This document shows, piece after piece, positions 27,262-36,616 of a DNA stretch of 64,000 nt. Both the position numbers and the translations under genes were made by a program. The stretch is from Anaerobacillus isosaccharinicus (GTDB lineage Bacteria > Bacillota > Bacilli > Bacillales > Anaerobacillaceae). The notes beneath the pieces were generated by a model, which had not been told where the DNA came from, did not search any database, and was given only the letters and a program-made list of their open reading frames with translations. The stretch is taken from assembly GCF_001866075.3 (NCBI RefSeq), contig NZ_CP063356.1, positions 858,164-922,163 of the forward strand, in the 5' to 3' direction. Every line of letters starts with the position of its first letter. Within the stretch, counting starts at the first letter, position 1.

Positions 27262-27804
27262 ATGGGGAAGTTATTATTTATGAAAAACTTTATTAGTTCG
27301 CCTAAAACTATTGGTAGTATCACACCTAGTTCTAAAAGATTAGCTAGGACATTGATTAAACTTGGTGAAATTTCTAATAATTCGATTGTTGTAGAGTTAG
27401 GATCAGGAACAGGAATTATTACACAAACAATTCTTGATACTGTTGATTTAAAAACGCCTCTTTTAATTTTTGAAAATGATACATCCTTTCATCCACAATT
27501 AATGAGATACCATAATACGATCTTATATGATAATGCCTTTTTACTTAGTAGTAAGCTGAATACGCTAAGGGAGGGCGTTGACATAGTTTACTGTGGATTA
27601 CCACTATTAAATTTTTCAGATGCGCAAGTTGATGAATTGCTTAATCAAATTTACGATGTTTTAAAACCCGGAGGAAAATTGATTTGCTTTCAATACACTC
27701 CTTTACTATTCCGAAAATTCAATAAGGTTTTTAACAAATGCTATTTAACCTTTGTTTTTCTGAATATTCCTCCTGCATTTGTTTTTACTTGTGTAAAAGA
27801 ATAA
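27262..27804 (+). CDS. Class I SAM-dependent methyltransferase, 180 aa
   Basis: Motif I VVELGSGTGIITQTIL and LKPGGKLICFQYTP fit the Rossmann methyltransferase fold; MKNFISSPKTIGSITPSSKRLARTL is characteristic of phospholipid N-methyltransferase / rRNA dimethylase-like small enzymes (PmtA-like). ATG 27262 follows AGGGGGGATATGC; an in-frame start 39 nt earlier is less well placed. It lacks neighbours that reveal the substrate. Single gene flanked by remnants. Confidence 0.75.
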   Translation: MGKLLFMKNFISSPKTIGSITPSSKRLARTLIKLGEISNNSIVVELGSGTGIITQTILDTVDLKTPLLIFENDTSFHPQLMRYHNTILYDNAFLLSSKLNTLREGVDIVYCGLPLLNFSDAQVDELLNQIYDVLKPGGKLICFQYTPLLFRKFNKVFNKCYLTFVFLNIPPAFVFTCVKE

Positions 27805-28084
27805 TCTACTCTACTTCTTAAATTAGCAAGTTTTCTAAACTTTTAAAAATTATTTTACCTTGCAATACTTTCCTTAACCCAATAAATAGAAAAACAACCT
27901 AGGGTTTCCTAACGGGTTCACTTTAGAGGTGCAAACAAGCCATTCGCAAGCAAAACCACATGCGATTTTTCAGTAGGAATAACATGTGATTTTTTGTTGT
28001 TATACCAATGTTTTATCGTTAAATATATATAAAATCACACGTTAATACACATGCCTATTCACATAGCTGGAAATAAATATTTTC
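27805..28084. other. Non-coding stretch with weak hairpins
   Basis: Contains a hairpin-like CACATG/CATGTG pair before a T-run near 27950-28000, perhaps the methyltransferase terminator. Nothing else recognised. Confidence 0.35.
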
Positions 28085-28556
28085 TTCTCGTGTTAGTGCT
28101 TTAAGTTGACTTTGTTCCTTTATAATTAATTCTTGAACCATCATACAACTACGGTAACTAGGCGGATCAAAAGAAATATAAATAGATAATTACCTTCTTG
28201 AAAAAGCATCTACTAAAAATGTTTCCCAAGGTCTCCCTAGATTTTTCCCCGTTACAGTACACCTTAGTTCTATATCTAATTCGGTATGAATGACAGATTT
28301 CAAAAATCCTATCTCCATGTCTTGGAGATTCTTGCCACAACTCATAAAAAAACTCACCACTTGCATAAGCAGCTTTGGATCCTTTTCTACTTTTAACTTG
28401 ATCGTATTTGGGTGTTTTTTTCACATTCTTTGTAAATGTATAATAACTAGGTGGCTCATAACCTTGCTTTTTACATTCTTGCTGGAATTGAAGAAAAGCT
28501 TTCATCATACTTGATTGCTTTATATTTTCATACTTCTCTTTTATAAATGTGTCCAT
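28085..28556 (-). pseudogene. Mu/TnsB-type integrase-core transposase fragment
   Basis: YYTFTKNVKKTPKYDQV, GSKAAYASGEFFYELWQESPRHGDRIFEICH and then, in another frame, HTELDIELRCTVTGKNLGRPWETFLVDAFSRR and SFDPPSYRSCMMV, which together form the first part of the catalytic core (Asp of HTELD and Asp of VDAFSR). A frameshift near 28290 and another near 28195, and loss of both ends, show it is dead. Confidence 0.75.
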
Positions 28557-28710
28557 TAATACTTGTACATCACTGTTTTTGATAATCTAGATTTGAGCCA
28601 CTTTTAAACGTTTTGATCACATAAAAAATGAGCCACATGATTCCCAATTCTATTACTCTCTCTTATGATAGGAAGTGACCAAACTTACTTCATATGAGAG
28701 GACGAAAAGG

Positions 28711-28899
28711 ATGATCGAAATGGCTCAATTTCATAATATCAAATTCTTAAAAGAGGTTGAAGGTTTATCGTAAAGGCAAATTGCGACAAAACTTGGAATT
28801 TCTCGTAACACCGTGAGTAAATACCTAAAAAATAATACAGCACCAACAACTATCTTACGAAAATATGTTTTTGGAACAAAGGAATATTCTCCGGAAACA
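28711..28899 (+). pseudogene. IS21-type IstA N-terminal fragment
   Basis: MIEMAQFHNIKFLKEVEGLS, an in-frame TAA, then RQIATKLGISRNTVSKYLKNN, a helix-turn-helix typical of IstA, ending at about 28899 where sequence of the TVP38 gene remnant begins. Confidence 0.7.
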
Positions 28900-28976
28900 A
28901 AAAAGCTTGGGATAAAACCAAAAATGGCAACGATTATATTAAATCAAACTTTCTTCCATAATTTCTCCTAACTTGA
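28900..28976 (-). pseudogene. TVP38/DedA gene remnant
   Basis: 28900-28945 matches 6600-6645 and 28946-28976 matches the gene start at 6690-6725, with the part between deleted. It is followed (upstream) by a copy of the operon's upstream repeat. Confidence 0.75.
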
Positions 28977-29044
28977 TTAAGATAAATCTTGCTTATTTAA
29001 TTCTTCTTCTATAAATCAACTTGTTATTTTCAATTTTAATTTTA

Positions 29045-29076
29045 AATTGTTATGAAAGTATGGAAAAAGGGTGAAC
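29045..29076 (-). repeat. Third copy of the operon upstream repeat
   Basis: Near-identical to 7548..7579 and 15065..15096. Confidence 0.6.
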
Positions 29077-29141
29077 AATTTTTCGCTTTAAGAAGAGCGG
29101 TGAAATGACCTTAGAAGTTAGACGAATTTTTATAAACCAAT

Positions 29142-29188
29142 AAAACAAAGGTGCTACCTCAATTTTTTTAGAGATAACACCTTTGTTT
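29142..29188 (-). terminator. Terminator after bdbC
   Basis: AACAAAGGTG / CACCTTTGTT arms with a T-rich loop, 60 nt downstream of the bdbC stop. Confidence 0.7.
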
Positions 29189-29244
29189 GTCATTTATTAA
29201 ATTTTAGAAATCCGCAAAGCAAGCGTCTTCTCCTATTGCTACTA

Positions 29245-29661
29245 CTATCGTACTTTTTTACTAATTAATAAAAATACCGTAATCAAAACAAAGGCTGTTA
29301 GCGCTAAAAATGGGATCGTAATAAAGCCAAGCCAGTTAATCCACGCTACATCACAGGGTATTCCTTGTGAACAAGGTTTAACACTTGCAAAGCCCGGTAC
29401 CTTTTCTAATAGATAATGGTAAAAGGCAATCAGCCCACCGATAATTGAAAATGGCAGCGCATATTTCGTTATTTTTAGGTCGTTTGTATACGCAGCAATT
29501 CCTAGTAAAACAGCTAATGGGTACATGGCAATTCTTTGATACCAGCAAAGCTCACATGGTAGAAATAGACGGATTTCACTAAAATACAAGCTACCTAACG
29601 TAGCTACTACAGCAACAAACCAAGCAAGGTATAGGAATAGTGCAGAACGAGAAAAGGACAT
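29245..29661 (-). CDS. bdbC: DsbB-like thiol oxidoreductase BdbC, 138 aa
   Basis: Four membrane helices with CELC in the first external loop (residues 36-39) and the second Cys pair in KPCSQGIPC (about 97-103), as in DsbB/BdbC. It reoxidises the partner BdbD and passes electrons to quinone. Start overlaps the bdbD stop (TAATG). Confidence 0.9.
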   Translation of the reverse strand: MSFSRSALFLYLAWFVAVVATLGSLYFSEIRLFLPCELCWYQRIAMYPLAVLLGIAAYTNDLKITKYALPFSIIGGLIAFYHYLLEKVPGFASVKPCSQGIPCDVAWINWLGFITIPFLALTAFVLITVFLLISKKVR

Positions 29662-30344
29662 TATTGGCCTAATCCCCTTTCAATTAGCAGTTTAATATAA
29701 TCATAGTCAAATGGATCTTCAAGCATTGTTCCATTAATCATAATACTAGGCGTAAATTGGACATTAAATTCTTCAACTAATTGATGATCAAGAAGGACAT
29801 CATCTTTGTAAGTCAATTCTAGAATGTCTCGTTCTAACTGATCAAGGTTAATTTGCGGGACCGCTTTTTGGGCAACGTCGATTACCTTATCTACTGTAAT
29901 CCAATAATCATCATGGTTTTGTCTAGTTGGTTGTTCACTATAAAGCGCTTTGTTAAAATCCCAAAACGCGTCGGGATCTTGATTCCAAACAGACTCTCCA
30001 GCTAATGAACCTAAATAAGATTCTTCACCATGGAATAATACGTTGATATACGAGAATGTTATTTTTCCAGAATCAATAAAGTCTTTTTTAAGTTGTGGAA
30101 AAATATGTTCACTCCATTCTTTACAAGCAGGACATTTATAGTCACCAAACTCAACAACTGAAACAGGCGCATTTAGATTACCCAACGTTGGTTGGTTATC
30201 AATAGGTACATGATTTGCAAAAACAACATCATTGCTTTCTGTATTTTGCTTGCTATTCAAAACGACAATGACACTTACTAGAATAACGACCGCAATGGTA
30301 ACTAAAATTAGCGGTTTCATAGGGTTACTATTTGTTTTTGACAT
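29661..30344 (-). CDS. bdbD: DsbA-like thiol-disulfide oxidoreductase BdbD, 227 aa
   Basis: Membrane anchor (about 11-29), thioredoxin fold with FGDYKCPACKEW (active CPAC) and the cis-Pro region QFTPSIMING. Introduces disulfides in exported proteins. Forms an operon with bdbC. Confidence 0.92.
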   Translation of the reverse strand: MSKTNSNPMKPLILVTIAVVILVSVIVVLNSKQNTESNDVVFANHVPIDNQPTLGNLNAPVSVVEFGDYKCPACKEWSEHIFPQLKKDFIDSGKITFSYINVLFHGEESYLGSLAGESVWNQDPDAFWDFNKALYSEQPTRQNHDDYWITVDKVIDVAQKAVPQINLDQLERDILELTYKDDVLLDHQLVEEFNVQFTPSIMINGTMLEDPFDYDYIKLLIERGLGQ

Positions 30345-30422
30345 TTTTTCACCTCATAGTAGATTTAAATCAAGAGTGCAGCATAAGTTATTATACTACA
30401 AGAGGTGAAATTCCCGCCACTT

Positions 30423-30465
30423 AAAATGTCCACGAGCGGTGTCAGACACCGCTCGTGGACATTTT
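30423..30465. repeat. 43-bp near-perfect palindrome
   Basis: Two 21-bp arms (30423..30443 and 30445..30465) around one A, centre GGTGTCAGACACC. It lies between bdbD and the YusW-like gene. Such GTGTCAGACACC palindromes recur in Bacillus genomes; no T-run, so it looks like a dispersed repeat rather than a terminator. Confidence 0.6.
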
Positions 30466-30500
30466 ACGCTTATTTTCCACGTGGAGTGGACAATTTCTTG

Positions 30501-30893
30501 TTAATTATCAATTTTTATTTTTTCACCATTATCAAATTTCACTTCTAATTCAAAATCCTCGACATCTGTTTTATTAATACTAAGGATCTCTAGTATTTTT
30601 TGTTTTAAATTTTCCTGATCCATCTTAGGTTTTAATTCTAGTTCTTTCATCAAAGGTTCGATGATCGCTACCGCATTTTTTCCATGTGCAGTAACGCTTC
30701 CCGGCACAGAGTACTTCGCCTCAATTTTATCAACTGCCTTTACCTCGTACTCGATGTCATATTTGGTATTATCTTTTAGTTCAATCTCAATTTCAAAATC
30801 AATGATCGTCGGTATAGTAGTCGCGTACACAGACTGGGCTGTCATAAAACTTAGAACAAATAAGGTAAAAATGACTAATGCGGTTTTCTTCAT
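30501..30893 (-). CDS. YusW-like secreted protein, 130 aa
   Basis: Signal peptide (KTALVIFTLFVLSFMTAQSVYA), then an acidic, lysine-rich domain with FEIEIELKDNTKYDIEYE and FELEVKFDNGEKIKID, matching the YusW-like layout. Function unknown in the family. Monocistronic. Confidence 0.7.
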   Translation of the reverse strand: MKKTALVIFTLFVLSFMTAQSVYATTIPTIIDFEIEIELKDNTKYDIEYEVKAVDKIEAKYSVPGSVTAHGKNAVAIIEPLMKELELKPKMDQENLKQKILEILSINKTDVEDFELEVKFDNGEKIKIDN

Positions 30894-31012
30894 TCAAATC
30901 CCTCCTGATTTTTATCTTCAAGAAGTAAAATACCCAAAACCTTTATCGGTATCCATCTTATGTAAAAAATTAACAATGACGTCACATTTCTCCCCAATGA
31001 AAGAACATAATT

Positions 31013-31052
31013 AAAGAAAGAGATTTGATCAACTGATCAAATCTCTTTCTTT
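31013..31052. terminator. Perfect 19-bp bidirectional terminator overlapping the GH65 gene end
   Basis: Arms 31013..31031 and 31034..31052 (core GAGATTTGATCA). The last seven codons of the phosphorylase gene form one arm. Confidence 0.8.
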
Positions 31053-33284
31053 TAGCGAGGTTTTAAATCCGTTCTTTTCAACAATAAAGGTCTCATCATA
31101 AACGGTTATTTCAAGTTCGTAACCTTCGATCAACGTAATACTCAACTCTGTTCTGGTAAGTTCTATCTTCAACTTACGATTTTGGTAATTAACAACAAAC
31201 GAATACCCTTCCCACTTCTCAGGAACAAATGGCGCAAATGAAATTCCACTTTCTTTAATACGCATTCCGGCAAAACCGTAGACAATTGCTAACCACGTCC
31301 CACCCATGTTCGCCATATGAAGTCCATCTTTCGTATTGCCATGTGTATTATCTAAGTCAAGACGGGCAGTCTTGATAAAGTAGTTATACGCTTTTTCGTG
31401 GTATCCAAGCTTTGCAGCCATTATGCTGTAGATACAATACGATAACGATGAGTCGTGAGTTGTAATTTTTTCGTAATAATCATACGAACGCTTCATTGTT
31501 TCTATCGATTGCTCATCTTCCAGTAGAAAATGGGCAAGTACAGTATCTGCTTGTTTTAACACTTGGTAACGATAAAGTGTTAATGGGTGAAAATGTAGTA
31601 ATAGTGGGTATTTTTCTTTTGGTGTCGCTTCGAAATCCCAAACAGCTTTTTGTAAAAATGTATCATCTTGTGGATTGATTTGTAACTTCTCATCATAAGG
31701 CAAATACATTTTTTCAGCTGCTTCATGCCATTCTTTCACTTCTTCTTTTGTCACTTGGTCACTGTTGATCAGTCCAGATATTTTCGCAGCCCATGATAAG
31801 TTCCACTTTGCCATTGCATTCGTATAATAATTGTTATTAACGATACACGTATATTCATCTGGCCCAGTGACATCATCTATTCGGAATGTTCCTTCATAAT
31901 AATGACCAACATCAATCCAAAGTCTTGCTGTCTCAAATAATACTTCTGCGCCAAATTCTTTTAAAAATTCAAGATCGCCCGTGACTAAATAATATTGTAT
32001 ATAACTGTATGCAATATCAGCGCTTATATGGTACTGAGCTGTTCCTGCAGGAAAAAATGCAGAGCATTCGGTTCCAGAGATTGTGCGCCACGGAAATAAC
32101 GCTCCTTGCTTATGGCCCATTTCTCTTGCTCGAGCCTTTGCATCTTCTAAAATCGAATGACGGTATTTTAACAATTTTTTTGCTATTTCTGGATTTGTCA
32201 TCATAAATACTGGGAAAATATAAATTTCCGTATCCCAAAAGTAATGCCCTTCGTAGCCTTCACCAGAAAGTCCTTTTGCGGCAATGTTACTAACTCCATC
32301 TTTGCCTACTGACTGAAGCAATTGAAATAAATTAAAACGAATTCCTTCTTGAAGCTTTTCATCGCCTTTTATTTCGACGTCTGCATTTCCCCAAAAGCGA
32401 TCTAAATAGCAATATTGGTCTCCAAGCATTTCTTCGAACGTTTCAGCTCTTGTACTTTGTAGTATTTCTAGCCCTCTTTTTACTATGTCTTGACCGTGTC
32501 GAAGCGTGTCCACATAAATGTTAAGCTTTGTATACTGAATACGTTCGCCACCAGGGAAGGTTAAGCTCTCACAAATGCCAGTCTTCGTTACTTCTACATC
32601 GTATTGATAACCAACGGTTGCACTACTTTCTGAAATGCAGGCAACTTCTAATTTCGAAGCCTCTGTTTTATTGAGGACAATGTTAACATTTTCTTCTCGG
32701 CAGACATCGATCACTGAGAGTCGCTTTGCATGCCCTGATGCTAAGCGTGGATCATTGTTGTCAACATAGTTAGAAATATCACCATCTATCGTTGAAAAAA
32801 GTTTAATTTCTTCTATCCTAGAAAGAGGAATGATTTGAATATCAATCGCAAAAAGCTCTTTTTTTGTAAATGAAACTAGGCGGCGGATAATCAGTTGTAT
32901 TTCTTTTTGGTTAGGCGATTTCCAGTGAATAATTCGATCAGAATAGCCTCGATCGAGATGTAGCTGTCTCTGAAACGAAATAACTTCTCCTTCAAATAGC
33001 GAAAAACGCTCGCCATCTATAAAAATTTCAATTTTTTGTGCATCCATTACATTCAAAAGCTTTTGTTGTGTTTCTGGAAACGCAAATAGTTTTTCTCCAT
33101 ATTGAATTTCTGTTATATCATGAAAGGCGTTGATATAGCTTCCACGAATTGATTTATATCCATCTGCGTAGCCTTCTTCAAAGTTTCCACGGATACCTAA
33201 ATAGCCATTTCCTATAGCAAATAAGCTTTCATCGATTACTAAATTTTGTTGGTCAAGCTTATCGCTTGAAAGTGTCCAAGTCAT
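31029..33284 (-). CDS. GH65 disaccharide phosphorylase, 751 aa
   Basis: Glycoside hydrolase family 65 with N-terminal beta-sandwich, then an (alpha/alpha)6 barrel. FWDTEIYIFP at 348-357 and catalytic Glu478 in DDVTGPDEY are present, and ISGTECSAFFPAGTAQYHISADIAY forms part of the substrate pocket. It would split an alpha-linked disaccharide (maltose, kojibiose, nigerose or trehalose; the exact one is not clear) with phosphate to give glucose and beta-glucose 1-phosphate. The next gene converts the latter to glucose 6-phosphate. Confidence 0.9.
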   Translation of the reverse strand: MTWTLSSDKLDQQNLVIDESLFAIGNGYLGIRGNFEEGYADGYKSIRGSYINAFHDITEIQYGEKLFAFPETQQKLLNVMDAQKIEIFIDGERFSLFEGEVISFQRQLHLDRGYSDRIIHWKSPNQKEIQLIIRRLVSFTKKELFAIDIQIIPLSRIEEIKLFSTIDGDISNYVDNNDPRLASGHAKRLSVIDVCREENVNIVLNKTEASKLEVACISESSATVGYQYDVEVTKTGICESLTFPGGERIQYTKLNIYVDTLRHGQDIVKRGLEILQSTRAETFEEMLGDQYCYLDRFWGNADVEIKGDEKLQEGIRFNLFQLLQSVGKDGVSNIAAKGLSGEGYEGHYFWDTEIYIFPVFMMTNPEIAKKLLKYRHSILEDAKARAREMGHKQGALFPWRTISGTECSAFFPAGTAQYHISADIAYSYIQYYLVTGDLEFLKEFGAEVLFETARLWIDVGHYYEGTFRIDDVTGPDEYTCIVNNNYYTNAMAKWNLSWAAKISGLINSDQVTKEEVKEWHEAAEKMYLPYDEKLQINPQDDTFLQKAVWDFEATPKEKYPLLLHFHPLTLYRYQVLKQADTVLAHFLLEDEQSIETMKRSYDYYEKITTHDSSLSYCIYSIMAAKLGYHEKAYNYFIKTARLDLDNTHGNTKDGLHMANMGGTWLAIVYGFAGMRIKESGISFAPFVPEKWEGYSFVVNYQNRKLKIELTRTELSITLIEGYELEITVYDETFIVEKNGFKTSLKERDLIS

Positions 33285-33308
33285 GTTTTACACCTCTGTT
33301 GTATATGA

Positions 33309-33980
33309 TCAATATGCTTTAAATTTTGTTGCAATTTCTTCATAATCAAGCTCGCTTGTGTTACTGACTAGCAGATCAGCCTTACCTAGTGACTCTTTTA
33401 AACCAACACCAACTGCAAACATTCCAGCTCCTTTAATGGCTTCTACTCCAGCTTTTGCATCTTCAATTCCGATACAATTTTGCGGATCGACATTTACCAT
33501 TTTTGCTGCAGTTAAAAAAATCTCAGGGTCAGGTTTCCCTCTCTTAATCTTAGTTACATCTACAATTTCATTAAAATATTGTTTTAGTTTTAAATTATTA
33601 ATAATTGCAGGAGCGTTCTTACTTGCTGATGCAAGGGCGATTTTCACGTTGTTTTGCTTCAGTTGTTCAAGAAATGCTACAATTCCTACTAATATGTCTT
33701 TTTCAGAAATATTTATTATCAGTTGCTTATATACTTCATTTTTTTCTTCTGCTAGAACTTCCTTTTCTTCGTTTGAGTAAGAGTTTTCTTTTCCGCCCAC
33801 TTGTAAAATCAGCTCTAACGATTTCATTCGACTTATTCCTTTTAGCTTTTCATTTATGTCTTTGTCAAAATCAATGCCAATTGAGTTTGCAAGCTGTCTC
33901 CAGGCTAAATAATGGTATTCTGCAGTATCTGTAATGACCCCATCAAGATCAAAAATAGCCGCTTGTAATAATTTACCCAT
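33309..33980 (-). CDS. pgmB: Beta-phosphoglucomutase, 223 aa
   Basis: HAD fold: IFDLDGVITDTAEYHYLAW (nucleophile Asp and general acid Asp), SASKNA, KRGKPDPEIF and GIEDAKAGVEA. Isomerises beta-glucose 1-phosphate to glucose 6-phosphate. ATG 33980 is preferred (AAAGGAA 9 nt upstream); a TTG two codons earlier is possible. Operon with the GH65 gene (24-nt gap). Confidence 0.93.
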   Translation of the reverse strand: MGKLLQAAIFDLDGVITDTAEYHYLAWRQLANSIGIDFDKDINEKLKGISRMKSLELILQVGGKENSYSNEEKEVLAEEKNEVYKQLIINISEKDILVGIVAFLEQLKQNNVKIALASASKNAPAIINNLKLKQYFNEIVDVTKIKRGKPDPEIFLTAAKMVNVDPQNCIGIEDAKAGVEAIKGAGMFAVGVGLKESLGKADLLVSNTSELDYEEIATKFKAY

Positions 33981-34195
33981 TAACAAACATTCCTTTCAGT
34001 TTGACGTTTGACTCGATACCCAGTACTGTTTTCAACGATCTAGACAAAGCCATTTTCAATCTATTTATCGATAAATAACCGATACCAATCTTCAATCGTT
34101 CAATTTTTAACTCGTTCATATATTCCAACCAATCACTTCCTTAGTTTGGTAAAAACTGTCTCAAATAATCAGCATCGTTAATTACTTGAGACAAT

Positions 34196-34228
34196 GAAAA
34201 TGACCGGTGTTTGCAAACGGTCATTTTC
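34196..34228 (-). terminator. Hairpin between leader ORF and pgmB
   Basis: GAAAATGACCG / CGGTCATTTTC arms. Another pair (TGTCTCAA/TTGAGACA, 34157..34193) follows directly. They end or attenuate transcription starting from the operator region before pgmB. Confidence 0.6.
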
Positions 34229-34298
34229 CTGCTCTAGTTAATTTTGTGCGATCTATAACTATTTCCAATTTGTACTTTTTTAGTAATCGCATATTCAT
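34221..34298 (-). CDS. 25-codon ORF at the head of the sugar operon
   Basis: AGGAGGAAGGTCAAT precedes ATG 34298; the frame runs MNMRLLKKYKLEIVIDR and stops inside the terminator hairpin. Related operons often have transporter genes here, so this may be the stub of a deleted transporter gene or a small leader peptide. Confidence 0.4.
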   Translation of the reverse strand: MNMRLLKKYKLEIVIDRTKLTRAGK

Positions 34299-34318
34299 AT
34301 TGACCTTCCTCCTTTCTT

Positions 34319-34336
34319 TTTGAAAAGCTTTTCAAA
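34319..34336. promoter_or_regulatory. LacI-family operator, perfect 18-bp palindrome
   Basis: TTTGAAAAGCTTTTCAAA directly upstream of the sugar operon ribosome site. Related sites: CTGAAAGGCTTTTCAG at 34386..34401, and half-conserved ones near 34414 and 34434. A central CG-like step replaced by GC fits LacI/CcpA-type half sites. Confidence 0.75.
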
Positions 34337-34467
34337 TAAATATATAAAATACCCAAACTTTTTTAATTATGAACCTAATTTTACTCTGAAAGGCTTTTCA
34401 GAGATTGCTAAATAAAAAGGCTTTTCGAATTCTCTAAAAGCTTTTCATGTTTTCCGAAAAAAGTGTG

Positions 34468-35472
34468 TTAAATTTCTTTAACAGACTTTCTTTCAATAAT
34501 TTGATGGGGTAAATAGGTGCGCAATTGCTTTAGTTCATTGCCGTTGATTAAATCTTCTAGCTTTTCAACAGCTTTATAACCAATCTCATACATTGGTTGT
34601 GCTACTGTCGTTAAAGGTGGAATACTCATAGATGCTACTTTAGTGTTATCGTAACCGATGACCGAGAGATCATTAGGAACATCAACTTTGATTGAATGCA
34701 AATAGGAGATTGCCCCTAATGCCATTTCATCACTAGCACAAAAGACAGCTGTAATGTTGTTGGATTGATAAAGTCGTTCCATTGCCTCAAATCCATCTTG
34801 AAAACGATAATGGCCAAATTGCACGTTTTTGTCAACATTTACAGGCAAATGATGGTCACGTAGACACCTCATATATCCTTGCAGCCTTGATTGGCCTGCA
34901 ATAATATCAGTTGTTGGGCCACTAATCATACCGATCTCTTTATGCCCCTTAGAAACAAGGAATAACGTTGCGTCATAACCACCTTGTTCATCATCAACCT
35001 TCACTGACGGAAGTGGATATTCTAAGCAATGGGTTGATGCTAAAACAAACGGAATCGCTAATCGTTCCATAACTTTATAATCATCCGGAAACACTGCTTC
35101 ACTCATATATAAAATCCCATCCACTTGCTTCTCATTTAGGACATTAATATACGCATGCTTACGGTCTTTATTTAAGTCAGTGTTACAAATGATTAAGTTC
35201 ATCCCACGCACATTCGCAGCTTCTTCCATACCTTTAAGCACTTCTGCCGAATACATGTTAGAAACATCTGGAATTAACACTCCATAAGTTCGCGTCCGTT
35301 TATAAATAAGGCCCCTTGCTAAAGCATTCGGATGATATTTTAACGTCTTAATCGCTGCTAATACACGTTCTCGCTTTTCAGGAACAACTGTTTCTGGATT
35401 ATTTAATACCCGAGAAACGGTACTCATCGAAACATTAGCTAAGGTTGCTACATCTTTCATAGTAGCTTTCAT
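34468..35472 (-). CDS. LacI-family transcription regulator, 334 aa
   Basis: N-terminal helix-turn-helix TMKDVATLANVSMSTVSRVLNNPETV with the hinge NALARGL, and a periplasmic-binding-like effector domain. Ending VEKLEDLI..LPHQIIERKSV is normal. Likely represses the phosphorylase/mutase operon downstream and itself, as matching palindromes occur in front of both. Confidence 0.93.
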   Translation of the reverse strand: MKATMKDVATLANVSMSTVSRVLNNPETVVPEKRERVLAAIKTLKYHPNALARGLIYKRTRTYGVLIPDVSNMYSAEVLKGMEEAANVRGMNLIICNTDLNKDRKHAYINVLNEKQVDGILYMSEAVFPDDYKVMERLAIPFVLASTHCLEYPLPSVKVDDEQGGYDATLFLVSKGHKEIGMISGPTTDIIAGQSRLQGYMRCLRDHHLPVNVDKNVQFGHYRFQDGFEAMERLYQSNNITAVFCASDEMALGAISYLHSIKVDVPNDLSVIGYDNTKVASMSIPPLTTVAQPMYEIGYKAVEKLEDLINGNELKQLRTYLPHQIIERKSVKEI

Positions 35473-35500
35473 GTTTGACCACCAGTTTCTAATTTATGGT

Positions 35501-35518
35501 TTGAAAGGCTTTTCAAAT
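35501..35518. promoter_or_regulatory. Operator upstream of the LacI-family gene
   Basis: TTTGAAAGGCTTTTCAAA, the same palindrome as at 34319 with one change, 29 bp upstream of the regulator start; implies autoregulation. Confidence 0.7.
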
Positions 35519-35945
35519 TGATTATAGAAAATTAAAGCCTATTTTTCAAGTGTTTTTTAATAATAAAAAAAGTTCTTTGGTAATGGACCACTCTCCCTCT
35601 TCTTACTTGTTCCGAAAAAATTGATGAAACAGTCACATATTTAAAAGCTAGGATTATGTTAGAAAAAGGTGAGAATACCTGGATAATCAATTAGTCGATA
35701 ATTGTATTGATAAAATGAAATTATCCTCGTCAATAGTTCAGCAAAGGCGTTACTTAGGCTGTTCACCTACTCTTTAGCAAAAAAAACAAAGGTACATCCT
35801 CTTAGTTTATTATGACTTATTGAATATCAAGCTTATCTGAGATAATAGATAAATCGATTGAGAATTTACCTCGACTTTACGTCCATCTTTTTCATAAACC
35901 GTTACAGAATCCATTCGTTCTACTTCGAAATAACCTATGCCTAGT
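35519..35945. other. Non-coding stretch
   Basis: No supported gene. A 75-codon frame at 35810..36037 overlaps the acetyltransferase gene and lacks a ribosome site. Confidence 0.4.
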
Positions 35946-36452
35946 TTAAAAGAATTTATAATAAAGAACGGTAGAATGTAGTTCTCCATTTGCCGATTTA
36001 GCATAATAAGGGATCTTACCAACTTGAATATAACCAATTGAAGAATAAAGAAGATTAGAAGGGTCTCCTTCTCTTGTATCGAGAACTAATAATGACCTGC
36101 CCTCCTGCTTGGCTCGTTCTTCAGCTTTCTTCATAAGTGAACGACCAATACCATTACGTCGATAATTAGGGTGTGTCATTAGCTTTGCAATTTCAGCTCT
36201 ATGACCACCATTCTGCTTAGTACATAGATGTAATTGTACGCTTCCAACTATCTGATTGTTAATTTTGGCGACAAATAAAAGAACTTCTGGATTTAAGACA
36301 TTCATCCAATATTTTTTAGCAGCGGAAAATTGCAGTGGTGGTAAAAAGCCAATCGATGCATCATCTTCTATTACCTTTATCAAAAGATCTGAAAGTTCAT
36401 TAACGTGTTCTTCAATAATTTCTACTTGTTCAACTTTTACATTATTAACCAA
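35946..36452 (-). CDS. GNAT-family N-acetyltransferase, 168 aa
   Basis: Acetyl-CoA loop HPNYRRNGIGRSLMKKAEERAK with the R/QxxGxG/A pattern, preceded by AEIAKLM and followed by LVLDTREGDPSNLLYSSIGYIQVGKIPYYA. TTG start at 36452 is chosen because GGAGG lies 8 nt upstream; the longer frame begins within that ribosome site. Substrate unknown; amine or antibiotic acetylation possible. Confidence 0.85.
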   Translation of the reverse strand: MVNNVKVEQVEIIEEHVNELSDLLIKVIEDDASIGFLPPLQFSAAKKYWMNVLNPEVLLFVAKINNQIVGSVQLHLCTKQNGGHRAEIAKLMTHPNYRRNGIGRSLMKKAEERAKQEGRSLLVLDTREGDPSNLLYSSIGYIQVGKIPYYAKSANGELHSTVLYYKFF

Positions 36453-36616
36453 CAAAACCACCTCCAAATATATTATCTTCCTAAATTTAAATGAATTCTA
36501 TTAACTATGGCTCTTCACTAATTAGGGATTTATTAAACTCCAAAACCATTTCTTCATTACTGGAAAATCCTTTCTATTAGCTTTTTTTCTCCATTTTTCA
36601 TAGTGTCTTTTAGAAA

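Noticed and set aside
35810-36037. 75-codon frame on the minus strand
   Set aside because: It overlaps the acetyltransferase gene end in another frame and has no ribosome site.
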